This document shows, piece after piece, positions 43,759 to 52,270 of a DNA stretch of 64,000 bases. This stretch comes from Streptomyces sp. TG1A-8 (GTDB taxonomy: Bacteria; Actinomycetota; Actinomycetes; Streptomycetales; Streptomycetaceae), in NCBI RefSeq assembly GCF_030499535.1, contig NZ_JASTLB010000001.1, forward strand, positions 310,001-374,000. Direction: 5' to 3'. The translations under genes were made by a program, and so were the position numbers. Numbering within the stretch: the stretch's first letter is position 1; every line of letters begins with the position of its first letter. Below the pieces are notes generated by a model. It saw nothing but the letters and a program-made list of their open reading frames with translations, searched no databases and was not told the DNA's origin.

Positions 43759-44555
43759 GCGCCGGTGTGGAACTCGACGGTGAAGCCGGTGCACGAACTG
43801 CACTGTTGCATCACCTGGTTGCCGGGTTCCTGGTCCTGCCGCGACCAGCCGTAGGCCCGCGGGCAGTGCGAGGCGATCATGTTGCTGTAGGAGGTCTTGG
43901 CATCCCGGTTGGGGTTGGTGCACAGCATCGGCGTGCCGTCGGGCCACCGGGTGAGGTCTTCGGCCGGACACAGCGGCAGCAGGTTGTCCGAGCAGCCCAT
44001 CGTGGCGCAACCGCCGCCACCGGGGCGCGCGTTGACCGGGGTGATGGTGACGGGCACCGAGAAGGCGTTGACGTAGCTGACGTCGTACCAGGGGGCCAGG
44101 CCATCGGCGGTGTCGAAATTGAACTCCGCGAGGCTGACCGGCTGTTCGCCCGTCTCACAGTGGTCGGCGTACTTGCCGCAGTCGCCGAGCCGGCAGTGGA
44201 AGGTACTGCCCGGGGAGCCGCTGCAGTCCGTGCGGGCGAAGAACTTGCCGCGCCAGTGCCCGGGATCGGCCGTCTCGGGGATGGTGATGGTGGCCGACTG
44301 GTTCGGCTGCAGCACCGGCAGCCCGGTGAGCTGCTTCGAGCCGTCGGCGTTGACGGTGCTGCCGATCCACACCGTGCGCCCGGTGTGGTTGACGAACGTG
44401 ACCGTGTGGGCGGTCACGGCGGCCGCGGCCGGCGCCACCGAGCGGGCCGCCGGGGCGGTGGCCGCGCCGGTGCCGGCCGATGCGCCGGCGTGCGGTGCCA
44501 CCGCCACCAGGACGGCTGCGGCCGTCGCGGCGAGGGTGGCCGGGGTCTTGCGCAC
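43755..44555 (-). CDS. Secreted thaumatin-like protein
   Basis: The 266-residue protein has an N-terminal signal region (about residues 1-30) followed by a thaumatin fold: TVTFVNHTGRTVWIGST, GKFFARTDCSG, CRLGDCGKYADHC (the family's GDCGG-type motif), LAEFNFD, YDVSYVNAFSVPVTITP and a C-terminal set of cysteines (CATMGC, LLPLCPAEDL, CSSCTGF). Ten or more cysteines suggest several disulphides. Plant thaumatin-like (PR-5) proteins bind beta-1,3-glucan and are antifungal. It is the first gene of a run of three secreted wall-active proteins, with GGAGGAG before the GTG start. Confidence 0.88.
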   Translation of the reverse strand: MRKTPATLAATAAAVLVAVAPHAGASAGTGAATAPAARSVAPAAAAVTAHTVTFVNHTGRTVWIGSTVNADGSKQLTGLPVLQPNQSATITIPETADPGHWRGKFFARTDCSGSPGSTFHCRLGDCGKYADHCETGEQPVSLAEFNFDTADGLAPWYDVSYVNAFSVPVTITPVNARPGGGGCATMGCSDNLLPLCPAEDLTRWPDGTPMLCTNPNRDAKTSYSNMIASHCPRAYGWSRQDQEPGNQVMQQCSSCTGFTVEFHTGA

Positions 44556-44650
44556 GGCTCCTCCGTGGAAAGCGTGTGAGGTGGGGGGTGGGGTCGGCGG
44601 GGCGGGCGGCCGGGGTGCCGGGGTGCCGGACATCGTTGTCGCTCACATAT

Positions 44651-44662
44651 TGGTCAAGTCCA
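44651..44662. promoter_or_regulatory. DasR-like (dre) or chitinase-repeat-like site upstream of the thaumatin/glucanase operon
   Basis: TGGTCAAGTCCA at 44651-44662 matches 10 of 12 bases of the palindromic core TGGTCTAGACCA recognised by the GlcNAc-responsive regulator DasR, and resembles the direct repeats in Streptomyces chitinase promoters. It lies about 100 bp upstream of the thaumatin-like start. Control by GlcNAc is inference. Confidence 0.35.
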
Positions 44663-45431
44663 TGACAAATCAAACCCTTGGCCGGTCCTGGGCCGACGGC
44701 CACATATGACAGCGACGACCGCCCCTGCCTGTCAATGGTGTGCGCCACGCACCGAACACTTCCGGACATACGCCGACCGGCGGGGCACGGCCTGCCCGGG
44801 ACGCTCCGCGGACCTCGGTGAGCACGCCATGACGTGCCTCCGCCCGGGCACGCGGCGCCCCCGCGGGACCACTGCCCGACGCCTCGTCCGTGCGGCCGGA
44901 ACGGCTGTGCCACGTGCCCCGGTGACCCCGCTGGACTCCGTGGTCGGGACCGTGGGACGGGAGCGGCCGCTGCCGCCGGGCGTTGCGCGGCTCAGGGGGA
45001 GCACTGCAGCGTGCGGGCGCCCTCCCTCATCCGGTCGCCGTCGTCGGCCCGCTGTCCTTCGAGGCCGGTCCGGCCGGTGCCCAGCACCTGGTCCACACCC
45101 GGCCCCGGCCAGTCGGCCGGCACGTCCTCACCGCACGGCCGAGCGGATACCGGCGGCACCGGCACGTGCCCAACGTCCGGGGCCGGTGCCGGATCGGCGG
45201 AAGCAGCGGCCCTCGTCCAGGCCGGCCACCGGCCGAGCTGCTCCGGCTGCCGTCCGCGCGGGCCCCGGGTGCGCGTGCTGGACGCCCGTACGTCGAGGCC
45301 GTGGAGGTGACCGGGCCGGCCGAAGCGCGCCACCACGTCCTGCTCCGGGGCGACGGACACCACCGGCGGCCCGAGGCCGCGCCCGGTCGCCCCGGCGGTC
45401 GCCCGGGCCGCCACGCCCTCCTCCGCGATCC
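44663..45431. other. Gap of about 770 bp: decayed DNA, no intact gene
   Basis: Long GC-rich frames exist on both strands but none shows a recognisable fold. It lies between the thaumatin operon promoter and an epimerase fragment, and fits the pattern of gene decay in this part of the window. Confidence 0.45.
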
Positions 45432-45530
45432 GGAGCGGGCGGGCCCGACCACCTCGTGCCCCGCCGCCGGTGGCTCGGGCACGACGCCCGAGCCGATCCG
45501 GCCGGACCCGCCGGTCACGAAGACGCGCAC
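45432..45530 (-). pseudogene. N-terminal fragment of an NAD-dependent epimerase/dehydratase
   Basis: MRVFVTGGSGRIGSGVV and AAGHEVVGPARS are the first strand, glycine loop and second strand of an extended SDR, very like the intact protein at 48284-49162 (MRVFVAGATGAVGSLLV, AAGHEVTGTSR). After about 33 residues similarity ends. Confidence 0.65.
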
Positions 45531-45567
45531 GCGCCACCTCCCCGGGGTGCCGTGGACCGCACGCCCG

Positions 45568-46311
45568 TCACCAGGGCACCTCGCCCTCGTCGTCGAAGAA
45601 GCGGCCCGTCGGCCCGTCGGCCGGCACGGTCGCCAGCCGGATCGCGGAGGCCGCGCCCTGCCGGGGGGTGCGCACTCCCCGGAAGCCGTTGAGGTCGGTC
45701 GCGGTGAAGCCGGGGCAGACGGCGTTGACCAGGATGTTCGTGCCGGCCAGTTCCTTGGCGTACTGCACGGTGACGGCGTTGAGGAACGTCTTCGACGGCG
45801 CGTAGGCGACGGAGATCGGACCCGTCTCCGCGCCGGGCGTGGTCTGGAGGGTGAGGGAGCCGACGCTGCTGGAGACGTTCACGATCCGCGGCGACGGCGA
45901 ACGGCGCAGCAGCGGCAGCAGGGCGTTGGTGACGCGGATGACGCCGATCACGTTGGTCTCCACGGCCACCCGTACCCGGTTCACGTCGACCGTGGTGGGC
46001 TCCTGCGGTCCGCCGCCGGTGATGCCCGCGTTGTTGACGAGCGCGTCGAGCCGCCCGGCCCGCTCCTCGACCAGCCGGGCCGCCGCGTTCACGCTCGCGT
46101 CGTCGGTCACGTCCAGCGGCACGCCGAACGCGTCGGCCCCGGCCGCGCGCAGCTTCTCCACAGCGGCCTCGCGCCGCTCCTCGTTCCGCGCGCCGACCCC
46201 GACGGACCAGCCGAGGGCGCCGAGCCCGGCGGCGATCTCGTACCCGATGCCCTTGTTGGCCCCGGTCACCAGTGCGATCCTGTGGTGGTTCCCGATGTTC
46301 GTCTCATTCAT
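45568..46311 (-). CDS. Short-chain dehydrogenase/reductase
   Basis: The 247-residue SDR has ALVTGANKGIGYEIA, ALVNNAGITGG, the Ser of IVNVSSSVGS, the catalytic YxxxK in VAYAPSKTFLNAVT and VNAVCPGFTATDLNGF. A carbonyl-reductase-like classical SDR, probably NADPH-dependent (VGARNEERR). It is divergent from a LysR gene with a perfect inverted repeat between them, so it is probably that regulator's target. It parallels the SDR at 19901-20599, which has an XRE regulator instead. The start is the ATG at 46311. Confidence 0.9.
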   Translation of the reverse strand: MNETNIGNHHRIALVTGANKGIGYEIAAGLGALGWSVGVGARNEERREAAVEKLRAAGADAFGVPLDVTDDASVNAAARLVEERAGRLDALVNNAGITGGGPQEPTTVDVNRVRVAVETNVIGVIRVTNALLPLLRRSPSPRIVNVSSSVGSLTLQTTPGAETGPISVAYAPSKTFLNAVTVQYAKELAGTNILVNAVCPGFTATDLNGFRGVRTPRQGAASAIRLATVPADGPTGRFFDDEGEVPW

Positions 46312-46366
46312 GGCACCGATACTTCTCCCCCGCCCGGCGGGGCGTCCAAGACCGATCGGGTGGACG

Positions 46367-46387
46367 GCGATACCGCCCGGGTATCGC
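46367..46387. promoter_or_regulatory. Inverted repeat in the SDR/LysR divergent promoter, candidate LysR operator
   Basis: GCGATACC and GGTATCGC form perfect 8-bp arms around GCCCG, about 30 bp upstream of the LysR start and 55 bp upstream of the SDR start. The symmetry and position fit an autoregulatory LysR recognition site. Confidence 0.6.
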
Positions 46388-46415
46388 TCGTGGACGGCCC
46401 GGTTACGCTGGCGGG

Positions 46416-47264
46416 GTGGAGACACGTGAGCTGCGGTACTTCGTCGCGGTCGCCGAAGAGCTGCACTTCGGCCGGGCCGCGCAGCGGCTCGGGATCGCCC
46501 AGCCCCCGCTGTCGCGGGCGATCGGCAGGCTGGAACGGCGTCTGGGAGCCACCCTTCTGGAACGTGGCAGCCGGGGCGTCGCCCTGACCGGGGCCGGGTC
46601 GGTGCTGCTGCGGGAGGCGCGGGCAGCCCTGGACAGCGTCGAGGCCGCCGAGCGGCGCACCCGCCGGGCCGCCCTCGCCTCGGCCGGCCGCCCCGCCGTG
46701 GTCCTCGCCGCGAAGGCGGGCGCCTCCGGCGAACTGCTGGCGAAACTGCTCGACGCCTACGCCGCCGAGCCCGGCGCCGTCGCCGTGGACGTCGTGCTGT
46801 GCGGGCCGGGCGAGCAGGCACAGGTGCTGCGCGACGGACGGGCCGACGTGGCCCTGCTGCACCGGCCGTTCGACGACACGGCCGGCTTCGACGCCGAGGA
46901 CCTGCACACCGAGGGCCAGGTCGCGATCCTCCCGGCGGGCCACCCCCTCGGCGTCCGCCCCCACCTGCGGCTCGCCGAGGTCACCGGCCTTCCCGACCTG
47001 CCCCTGCCCCGCTGGCCGCGTCCCGACGGCACCTTCCCGGACGGGCCCGGCCCGCAGGTGCGCGACCACACGCAGCTCACCCAGCTCATCGCCCTCGGCC
47101 GCGCCTGCGCGGTCGTCCCGGAGTCGGGCCGCACCGGCCTGCGCGAAGACCTCACCGCCGTACCGGTCCTGGACGCCCCCCGCGTCACCACGGTCATCGC
47201 CTGGCCCCCGCACAGCCGCTCGACGGCGGTCGCGGGACTGGTCCGCGCCGCCACCGGTCTGTGA
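46416..47264 (+). CDS. LysR-family transcriptional regulator
   Basis: The 282-residue protein starts VETRELRYFVAVAEELHFGRAAQRLGIAQPPLSRAIGRLE..., the canonical LysR winged helix, then an effector-binding domain (VVLAAKAGASGELLAKLL, GRADVALLHRPFDD, VAILPAGHPLG, CAVVPESGR). It uses a GTG start at 46416. It is divergent from the SDR gene, with a perfect palindrome in between. The inducer is unknown. Confidence 0.92.
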   Translation: METRELRYFVAVAEELHFGRAAQRLGIAQPPLSRAIGRLERRLGATLLERGSRGVALTGAGSVLLREARAALDSVEAAERRTRRAALASAGRPAVVLAAKAGASGELLAKLLDAYAAEPGAVAVDVVLCGPGEQAQVLRDGRADVALLHRPFDDTAGFDAEDLHTEGQVAILPAGHPLGVRPHLRLAEVTGLPDLPLPRWPRPDGTFPDGPGPQVRDHTQLTQLIALGRACAVVPESGRTGLREDLTAVPVLDAPRVTTVIAWPPHSRSTAVAGLVRAATGL

Positions 47265-47405
47265 CCGGCGGCGGTGAACGCCGGGTCCGACGGGAGCGGG
47301 CACCCGGCCACGGTCCGCTCGGCGGCCGCGGCGAGCGCGGTCGAGGGGAAACGTGCGCGGTCGGACCGCGGCCGGAGGGGCCGTGGCCCGCTGCCCGGCA
47401 GATCC

Positions 47406-47675
47406 TCACCGTCCGGCCCCGGCCGGCCGGGGCCGGAGGGTCCCCACCTGGATCCCGCACTCGTCGAGGGCGAGGCGTCCGAGGATGTCGAAGCTGGTGC
47501 GGGACACGACCAGGCCGCCGTCCGCCCGCCCGGCCAGGTGGCGGTCGATGGCGTGGACGATCAGGCCGTCCAACGGGCTGAAGTGCTGCTCGTCGGGGTC
47601 CCACGCTCCGCTCGCACGGGGCGTGGGTCTGTAGCGGTGTTCGTCGACGGCCTCGAAGTAGCTGCCGGTGCTCAA
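47406..47675 (-). pseudogene. N-terminal half of an acyl-CoA thioesterase (hotdog fold)
   Basis: SYFEAVDEHRYRPTPRASGA, EQHFSPLDGLIVHAIDRH and SFDILGRLALDECGIQVGT match the first 80 residues of actinobacterial thioesterase-family proteins, which normally run to about 250 residues. The frame ends soon after IQVGTLRP. A TTG is the only start. It is a truncated remnant. Confidence 0.65.
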
Positions 47676-47688
47676 CAGGGTGCCCCCC

Positions 47689-48283
47689 TCAGTGGGCGGA
47701 GGCGGTACCGGCCGGGATCACGCGGACGAGGGAGCCGAGCAGGGCTCCGGCTGTCGTGCTGCCGGTCCGGTACAGGTGCGTGAACAGGTGCAGCCAGAGG
47801 ATGCCCCGGCCCGGCCAGGAGCGGGAGTGCTGGGCGGCGGTCGGGGCGTACGCCCCGGCCGTGAGCGCGAAGGCGCTGTGCGTCCTGCCGGTTCGGTGGC
47901 CCACCCGCCGTCCAGCGGCTGACGCCCCACCGCACCACGAAGAGGACCGAGGCGAGCAGCCGAACGCCGGCCTGCTGCGCACCGGCACCGCCCCGCCGGT
48001 TCGAAGCCCCCCCACCGGGTCGAAGCCCCCATCGGGTCGAAGCCCTCGCGGAACGGTCCGGCCCGACAGGCCCGGCCCCGGCGGCGGTTTGCGTGCCGCG
48101 AGCACTCGTCCCCCGGAGCGCTCCGCGAGTCCGCGGGAACCGAAGACCCACCAGCGGGAGCCCGAGGGTCCGATGCCTCTGTTTGCGGGAACGGACCCGT
48201 GGGTCCGTGGTGAACGGCCTGGGTCGCTTCGCCGTGATCTAGGCTGGGCTCGCACCACCGGCCCCCCTGGAATCGGAGTTCCC
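47689..48283. other. 595-bp gap with a possible membrane-protein remnant
   Basis: A minus-strand frame ending at 47689 contains the hydrophobic stretch AGALLGSLVRVIPAG and WLHLFTHLYRTG, and another frame contains RLLASVLFVVRWGVSRW. They may be pieces of one broken membrane protein; I cannot name it. The rest, including the promoter region of the epimerase gene, holds nothing else recognisable. Confidence 0.35.
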
Positions 48284-49162
48284 ATGCGTGTCTTCGTCGC
48301 CGGCGCCACCGGCGCCGTCGGCAGTCTGCTCGTCCCGATGCTGCTCGCGGCCGGGCACGAGGTCACCGGGACCTCACGGACCCCGGCCGGGACCGAGCGG
48401 ATCCGGGGCCTCGGAGCGACCGGAGTCCAGGTGGACGCGTTCGACGCGGAGGAGCTGAAGCGCGCGGTCTGCACGGCGGCGCCGGAGGCGGTGATCCACC
48501 AGCTCACCGACCTCTCCGGCGCGGACGGGGCCGCCAACGGCCGGATCCGCCGCGAGGGCACCCGCAACCTGGTGGAGGCCGCGAAGGCTGCCGGGGTCGG
48601 CCGGATCGTCGCGCAGTCGATTTCCTGGGCGTACACGCCGGGCGACGCCCCGGCCGATGAGGTGGTACCGCTCGACAGCACATCCGCTCAGCCCCGAGCC
48701 CGGACGGTGGCCGGTGTCAGGGCCCTGGAGGAGACGGCGGCGGAGCTGGGGACAGCGGTCCTGCTGCGCTACGGCCTGCTGTACGGACCCGGCACCTGGT
48801 ACGCACCGGGCGGCGCTTTCGCGGCGTCCCTGGCCGGCGACCGGACGGCACGGTTCCTGGGGAGCACCGTGGTAAACGACGCGGTGAGCTCCTTCGTCCA
48901 TGTCGCCGACGCGGCGGGCGCGGCGCTGGCCGCGCTCGAGTGGCCGGGCGGACCGGTCAACATCGTGGACGACGAGCCCGCCCCGGCCCACGAGTGGCTC
49001 CCGGTCCTGGCCGGGGCCCTCGGTGTGCCCGCGCCCGATCCGGTGGCGGGCCGCCAGGGGTGGGAGCGCGGTGCTCTCAACACACTTGCCCGCAACCGGG
49101 GTTGGCAGCCCGAATGGCCGACCTGGCGGACGGGTTTCGTCGCCCGGCGCGACGTCCTGTGA
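48284..49162 (+). CDS. NAD(P)-dependent epimerase/dehydratase-family protein (extended SDR)
   Basis: The 292-residue protein begins MRVFVAGATGAVGSLLVPML (Rossmann loop) and carries RREGTRNLVEAAKAAGVGRIVAQSISW and LLRYGLLYGPGTWYAPGGA. The usual catalytic YxxxK is not obvious: the equivalent region reads AQPRARTVAGVRALEE, so it may be an atypical SDR that binds NAD(P) without the standard chemistry. A C-terminal WPTWRTGF motif is common in this group. It stands alone on the plus strand; the fragment at 45432-45530 is its likely paralogue. Confidence 0.83.
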   Translation: MRVFVAGATGAVGSLLVPMLLAAGHEVTGTSRTPAGTERIRGLGATGVQVDAFDAEELKRAVCTAAPEAVIHQLTDLSGADGAANGRIRREGTRNLVEAAKAAGVGRIVAQSISWAYTPGDAPADEVVPLDSTSAQPRARTVAGVRALEETAAELGTAVLLRYGLLYGPGTWYAPGGAFAASLAGDRTARFLGSTVVNDAVSSFVHVADAAGAALAALEWPGGPVNIVDDEPAPAHEWLPVLAGALGVPAPDPVAGRQGWERGALNTLARNRGWQPEWPTWRTGFVARRDVL

Positions 49163-49474
49163 GTTCTTCGCAGCCGTGTCCCTTCGGCCGGAGCGCAGGT
49201 CGGTCCGGCGGAACGGGGACGCTTCGGGAAGTGCCCGGGCACGTCACGAGCCGGCCGGGCACGTCGGCGCGGGAGAAGCCCCGGACCGGGGACCGCGGAC
49301 CCCGGCAGGGGGCTCGGGGGCTCACGGCAGGTCGCGCACCGGCGGCCACCGGGCGGGCTCGGGACCGGGCGTCGGACGGCCCGCGGGAGTGGTGATCGTG
49401 CGGTACGACAACTGCCGCCACGCCCCAGTGAGTAGCATCCGGCAGCAACACCCGGATACGAGGAGCGTGCCACC
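49163..49474. other. 312-bp gap; no gene recognised
   Basis: It separates the epimerase gene and the H1-like gene. The only sign is the GAGGAG at 49460-49466 region before the GTG at 49475. No other feature. Confidence 0.4.
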
Positions 49475-50278
49475 GTGGCCGAAGAGCCCGAGAAGACCAC
49501 CATCCAGAACGTGTACGCACAGCGATACGCCGCCGACCTCGCGGCCAACCGCACGGAGCAGGGCGAGCTCATCGAGCGCCTCGAGCAACTGAAGGCGGAC
49601 GAGGCGTGGTTGGAGCGGGCGCTGGCCAACGTGCCCGGGGCGGTCACGAGCCCTTCCGGCGCCGGGCCCGCCGCCGGGCCGGACGAGGAACCGACGGCAC
49701 CCGGGAAGGGCCGGCGCAAGGGCTCGGCTCCGGCCGGGGCCGGTAGGCCCGCGCCCGTTCCGCAACCGCGGCAGGACGGCCAGGGCGAGGCGGCGCCGTC
49801 GGAGCCCGTCGCCGAGAAGGCGGTTGCCTCCAAGGGCAAGGCACCGGTGGAGAGGACCACCGTGAAGAAGACGGCGGCGAGGAGGAGGAGCACCGCGAAG
49901 AAAGCCCCGGCGAAGAAGGCTCCGGCGAAGAAGACCTCGGCCGCGGACGCCCCGGCGGGCAGGACGGCGGACAAGGCGCCGGAGCCGCCGCTGCACGAGC
50001 TCGTTCTGGGCATCCTCCTCAAGGCGCCCGGCGAGCCGCACATGACGCGTGAGGTGCGTACTCGGCTCGAGCAGGACCATCCCGGGCGGACGACGACCAT
50101 GCAGACGGTCCGCAACACCTTGGAGGCCCTGGCCAAGAAGGGCCGTATCGACAAGTCCAACCAGCAGGGCTCGGTGATGTACACCGCGTTCGCCGGCGCG
50201 GACGCCGCCCCCGGTGCGGGCAACGAGGCCGGGCCGGCTCCCGCGGGGACGGACGAGGAGGGCCCGGCGGAGGGCTAG
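49475..50278 (+). CDS. Histone-H1-like basic-tail protein with C-terminal winged-helix domain
   Basis: The 267-residue protein has three parts: an N-terminal alpha-helical segment (about 1-50, YAQRYAADLAANRTEQGELI, acidic coiled-coil-like); a long low-complexity linker rich in Lys, Ala and Pro with KKAPAKKAPAKK (about 135-165), as in histone H1 and bacterial HU-like tails; and a C-terminal domain of about 70 residues (LHELVLGILLKAPGEPHMT, TMQTVRNTLEALAKKGRIDKS) that looks like a winged helix as found in BlaI- or HARE-type proteins. A nucleoid or transcription role is plausible. The GTG at 49475 follows GAGGAGC. It is not in an operon. Confidence 0.72.
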   Translation: MAEEPEKTTIQNVYAQRYAADLAANRTEQGELIERLEQLKADEAWLERALANVPGAVTSPSGAGPAAGPDEEPTAPGKGRRKGSAPAGAGRPAPVPQPRQDGQGEAAPSEPVAEKAVASKGKAPVERTTVKKTAARRRSTAKKAPAKKAPAKKTSAADAPAGRTADKAPEPPLHELVLGILLKAPGEPHMTREVRTRLEQDHPGRTTTMQTVRNTLEALAKKGRIDKSNQQGSVMYTAFAGADAAPGAGNEAGPAPAGTDEEGPAEG

Positions 50279-50555
50279 CCAGGCCGTTTCCTTCGGATCA
50301 CTTCGCTGACCGGACGGGGACGGCGGCGGGGCGGATGGCGGCGGTCCTGCCGTGGCGGGTGGCCGGGCCGCACCACTGCTTGGGTCCGCCGCTGCGGCAC
50401 CCGAGGCCGTCGCGCCGCTTGTACGCCTCCCGGCGGGGGACCGGGGGGCCGCGACGCGGGGACCCGGGTCCGTGGTCCGGAGGACGTGCCGGTGAACCCA
50501 CTGCCTGTTCGTCGCATCCGGCGGCGAGCCCGGGATCCGTGTGCCGCGCTCCGCT

Positions 50556-51428
50556 TCAGGATCGCGGTGCCCGTGGGTGGTGGCCGAGGAAGGCGCGGAC
50601 CGGTCCGGACAGTTCGTCGGGCCTGCTGATGGTCACGACGTCGACGCCGGTGGCCGTGGTGTGCAGGGGCCGGTAGGCGATGTCCGGCAGCGCGATGCGT
50701 TTCGTCACGGTGGGCACGACGGCCACACCCGCTCCGGCCGCGGCGAGGGCGAGTACGCCGAGCGTGCCGCTCACCAGGCGGATGCGTGCCCGGTGCCCGC
50801 CGGGGGCCGTCCGGAACCGGACGAGGACGGTCTCCTCGTCCTCGTCGGCGGCGAACACCATGAGGTCCTCGTCCGCCAGATCGGCATCTGTCACCGACAC
50901 GGCGGCGGCCAGTTCGTGGTCGCGCCGGACGGCGATCGACAACGACGTCTCCGCACGGCGGGTCACGACGAGGTCGTGCGCGTCGTCGAGGCCGAAGCCG
51001 GGGCTGTAGCCGACGTCGAGCGTGCCGTCGCGGACCCCCTGGACCTGCGCGGCGGGGGGAAGCTCGGTCAGGGCGAGTTCCACCCGGGGGTGTGCCCGGT
51101 GGAAGCGGCGCAGGTCCGCGGTGAGGACGCCCTCCAGCACGGCGACACCGGAGAACCCGATGCGCACCGCTCCGATCTCGCCGCCGATGGACTGCCGGGC
51201 GACGCTCAGCGCCCGGTCGGCCTGCGCCAGGGCACGACGCGCCTCGACCAGCAGCAGCTTCCCCGCCTCGGTGAGTTCGACACGGCGGCTCGTCCGGACG
51301 AACACGGGACCGCCGACCCCTCGCTCGAGCCCTTGCACCTGAGTGCTCAGCGTCGACTGCGTCACGTGCAGCCGGGTCGCCGCACGCCCGAAGCGGCGCT
51401 CCTCCGCGACCGCCACGAAGTAGCGCAA
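50556..51428 (-). CDS. LysR-family transcriptional regulator
   Basis: The protein of about 290 residues starts RYFVAVAEERRFGRAATRLHVTQSTLSTQVQGLE, the LysR winged helix, then an effector-binding domain (AVRIGFSGVAVLEGV, GTLDVGYSPGFG, AGVAVVPTV). The TTG at 51428 is the first conventional start, but AGGAGGGAA lies so that a CTG six bases earlier (51434, LRHLRYF) may be the true one; relatives usually begin MELRHLRYF. It is divergent from a broken SnoaL-like gene. A CGATTG-N11-CAATCG palindrome between them fits the T-N11-A class of LysR sites. Confidence 0.87.
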   Translation of the reverse strand: MRYFVAVAEERRFGRAATRLHVTQSTLSTQVQGLERGVGGPVFVRTSRRVELTEAGKLLLVEARRALAQADRALSVARQSIGGEIGAVRIGFSGVAVLEGVLTADLRRFHRAHPRVELALTELPPAAQVQGVRDGTLDVGYSPGFGLDDAHDLVVTRRAETSLSIAVRRDHELAAAVSVTDADLADEDLMVFAADEDEETVLVRFRTAPGGHRARIRLVSGTLGVLALAAAGAGVAVVPTVTKRIALPDIAYRPLHTTATGVDVVTISRPDELSGPVRAFLGHHPRAPRS

Positions 51429-51463
51429 GTGACGCAGTTCCCTCCTGCTCCCATCGCTGAAAA

Positions 51464-51486
51464 CGATTGCTGCGTCGTATCAATCG
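51464..51486. promoter_or_regulatory. CGATTG-N11-CAATCG inverted repeat, candidate LysR box
   Basis: The arms at 51464-51469 and 51481-51486 are perfect. It lies 36 bp upstream of the LysR start and 37 bp before the SnoaL-like start, the normal place for a LysR autoregulatory site. Confidence 0.6.
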
Positions 51487-51522
51487 ACTGGCACGATCGA
51501 GTCGGCGAGCGGACACCGGGGC

Positions 51523-51738
51523 ATGACAGCAACGCCGCGGGACCGTCGGGACATCGCCGACCTCATGACCGGATGGGTCCGCCGCGACCTCGGTGAATGG
51601 GGCCGGCTCCGTGAGCTGTTCCATCCGGACGGGCGGATCGAGATCACCTGGTTCGAGGGACCGGCCGCCGGCTTCGTCGACGCGTCCACGCGCGCGGGCG
51701 CCTCCGACTTCCGCACCAAGCACCTGATCACGGCACCT
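51523..51738 (+). pseudogene. SnoaL-like (NTF2-fold) polyketide-cyclase-family fragment
   Basis: DRRDIADLMTGWVRRDLGEW, LFHPDGRIEITWFEGPAAGF and FRTKHLITAP are the first half of an NTF2-fold SnoaL-like protein. At about 51739 the frame loses similarity because it runs into a fragment of a CoA-transferase. The second half, which would complete the barrel, is missing. It is divergent from the LysR gene, so it was probably that regulator's target. Confidence 0.7.
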
Positions 51739-51739
51739 G

Positions 51740-51906
51740 TGGTGCCGGGCCCGCGTCCACCGGATCATCACCGACCTCGCCGTCCCGGACGTCACCGAGC
51801 ACGGACTGGTCCTGGTCGAAACCGCCCCGGCACCGCCGCCCAGGACGTGGTCACCGCCACGGCGGCCCCGCTCCGCATCCCGGAACCGGCCGGCCCGCCC
51901 GGATGA
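51740..51906 (+). pseudogene. C-terminal fragment of a 3-oxoacid CoA-transferase subunit B
   Basis: RVHRIITDLAVPDVTEHGLV followed by LVETAP in one frame and AQDVVTATAAPLRIPEP in the next match the ending of PcaJ/ScoB-type subunits (ITDLAVFDVTxxGLxLVELAPG...VxAxTxAPLxVP). A frameshift separates the two pieces and the body of the gene is missing. It is fused directly to a SnoaL-like fragment, evidence of a deletion joining unrelated genes. Confidence 0.65.
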
Positions 51907-52270
51907 GGTCTTCCGCCGGCCCGGTGATCCCGGACAGCCACCGGGCCGGCGGAACCGGGCAAGCCGCCCGCCCCTCGGCTCCGCCCCGGCCGCGCCCTGT
52001 CCGGGGTTGCCCTGCCTCGCGGCCGGGGCGGATCCTCCCCCTTTCGCCGTCCCACCGCCGTACGACCGGCATCCCGGACACCGCCAGGAGGCTCGTCTCC
52101 CCCGTCCCCGAAGAGGTCCTGGTCCCCAGCAGTTGGACTCTCTCTCCTCCCCCTCCCCGGGCACACCGGACGCTGTCGCGCACCCCGGCGTACGGTCACC
52201 GGCCGGACGGGATCCGGTGTGGCGTTCCGCCCGGCCGGCAGGTGCCGGGCGGTGCGGCTCCCACGGACTT
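51907..52270. other. 364-bp gap; no gene recognised
   Basis: It lies downstream of the leftward SGNH-hydrolase gene. Frames on both strands are high-GC artefacts. It probably contains that gene's terminator; a GGTGCCGGGCGGTG stretch near 52240 is the only GC-rich block close to the stop. Confidence 0.4.
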
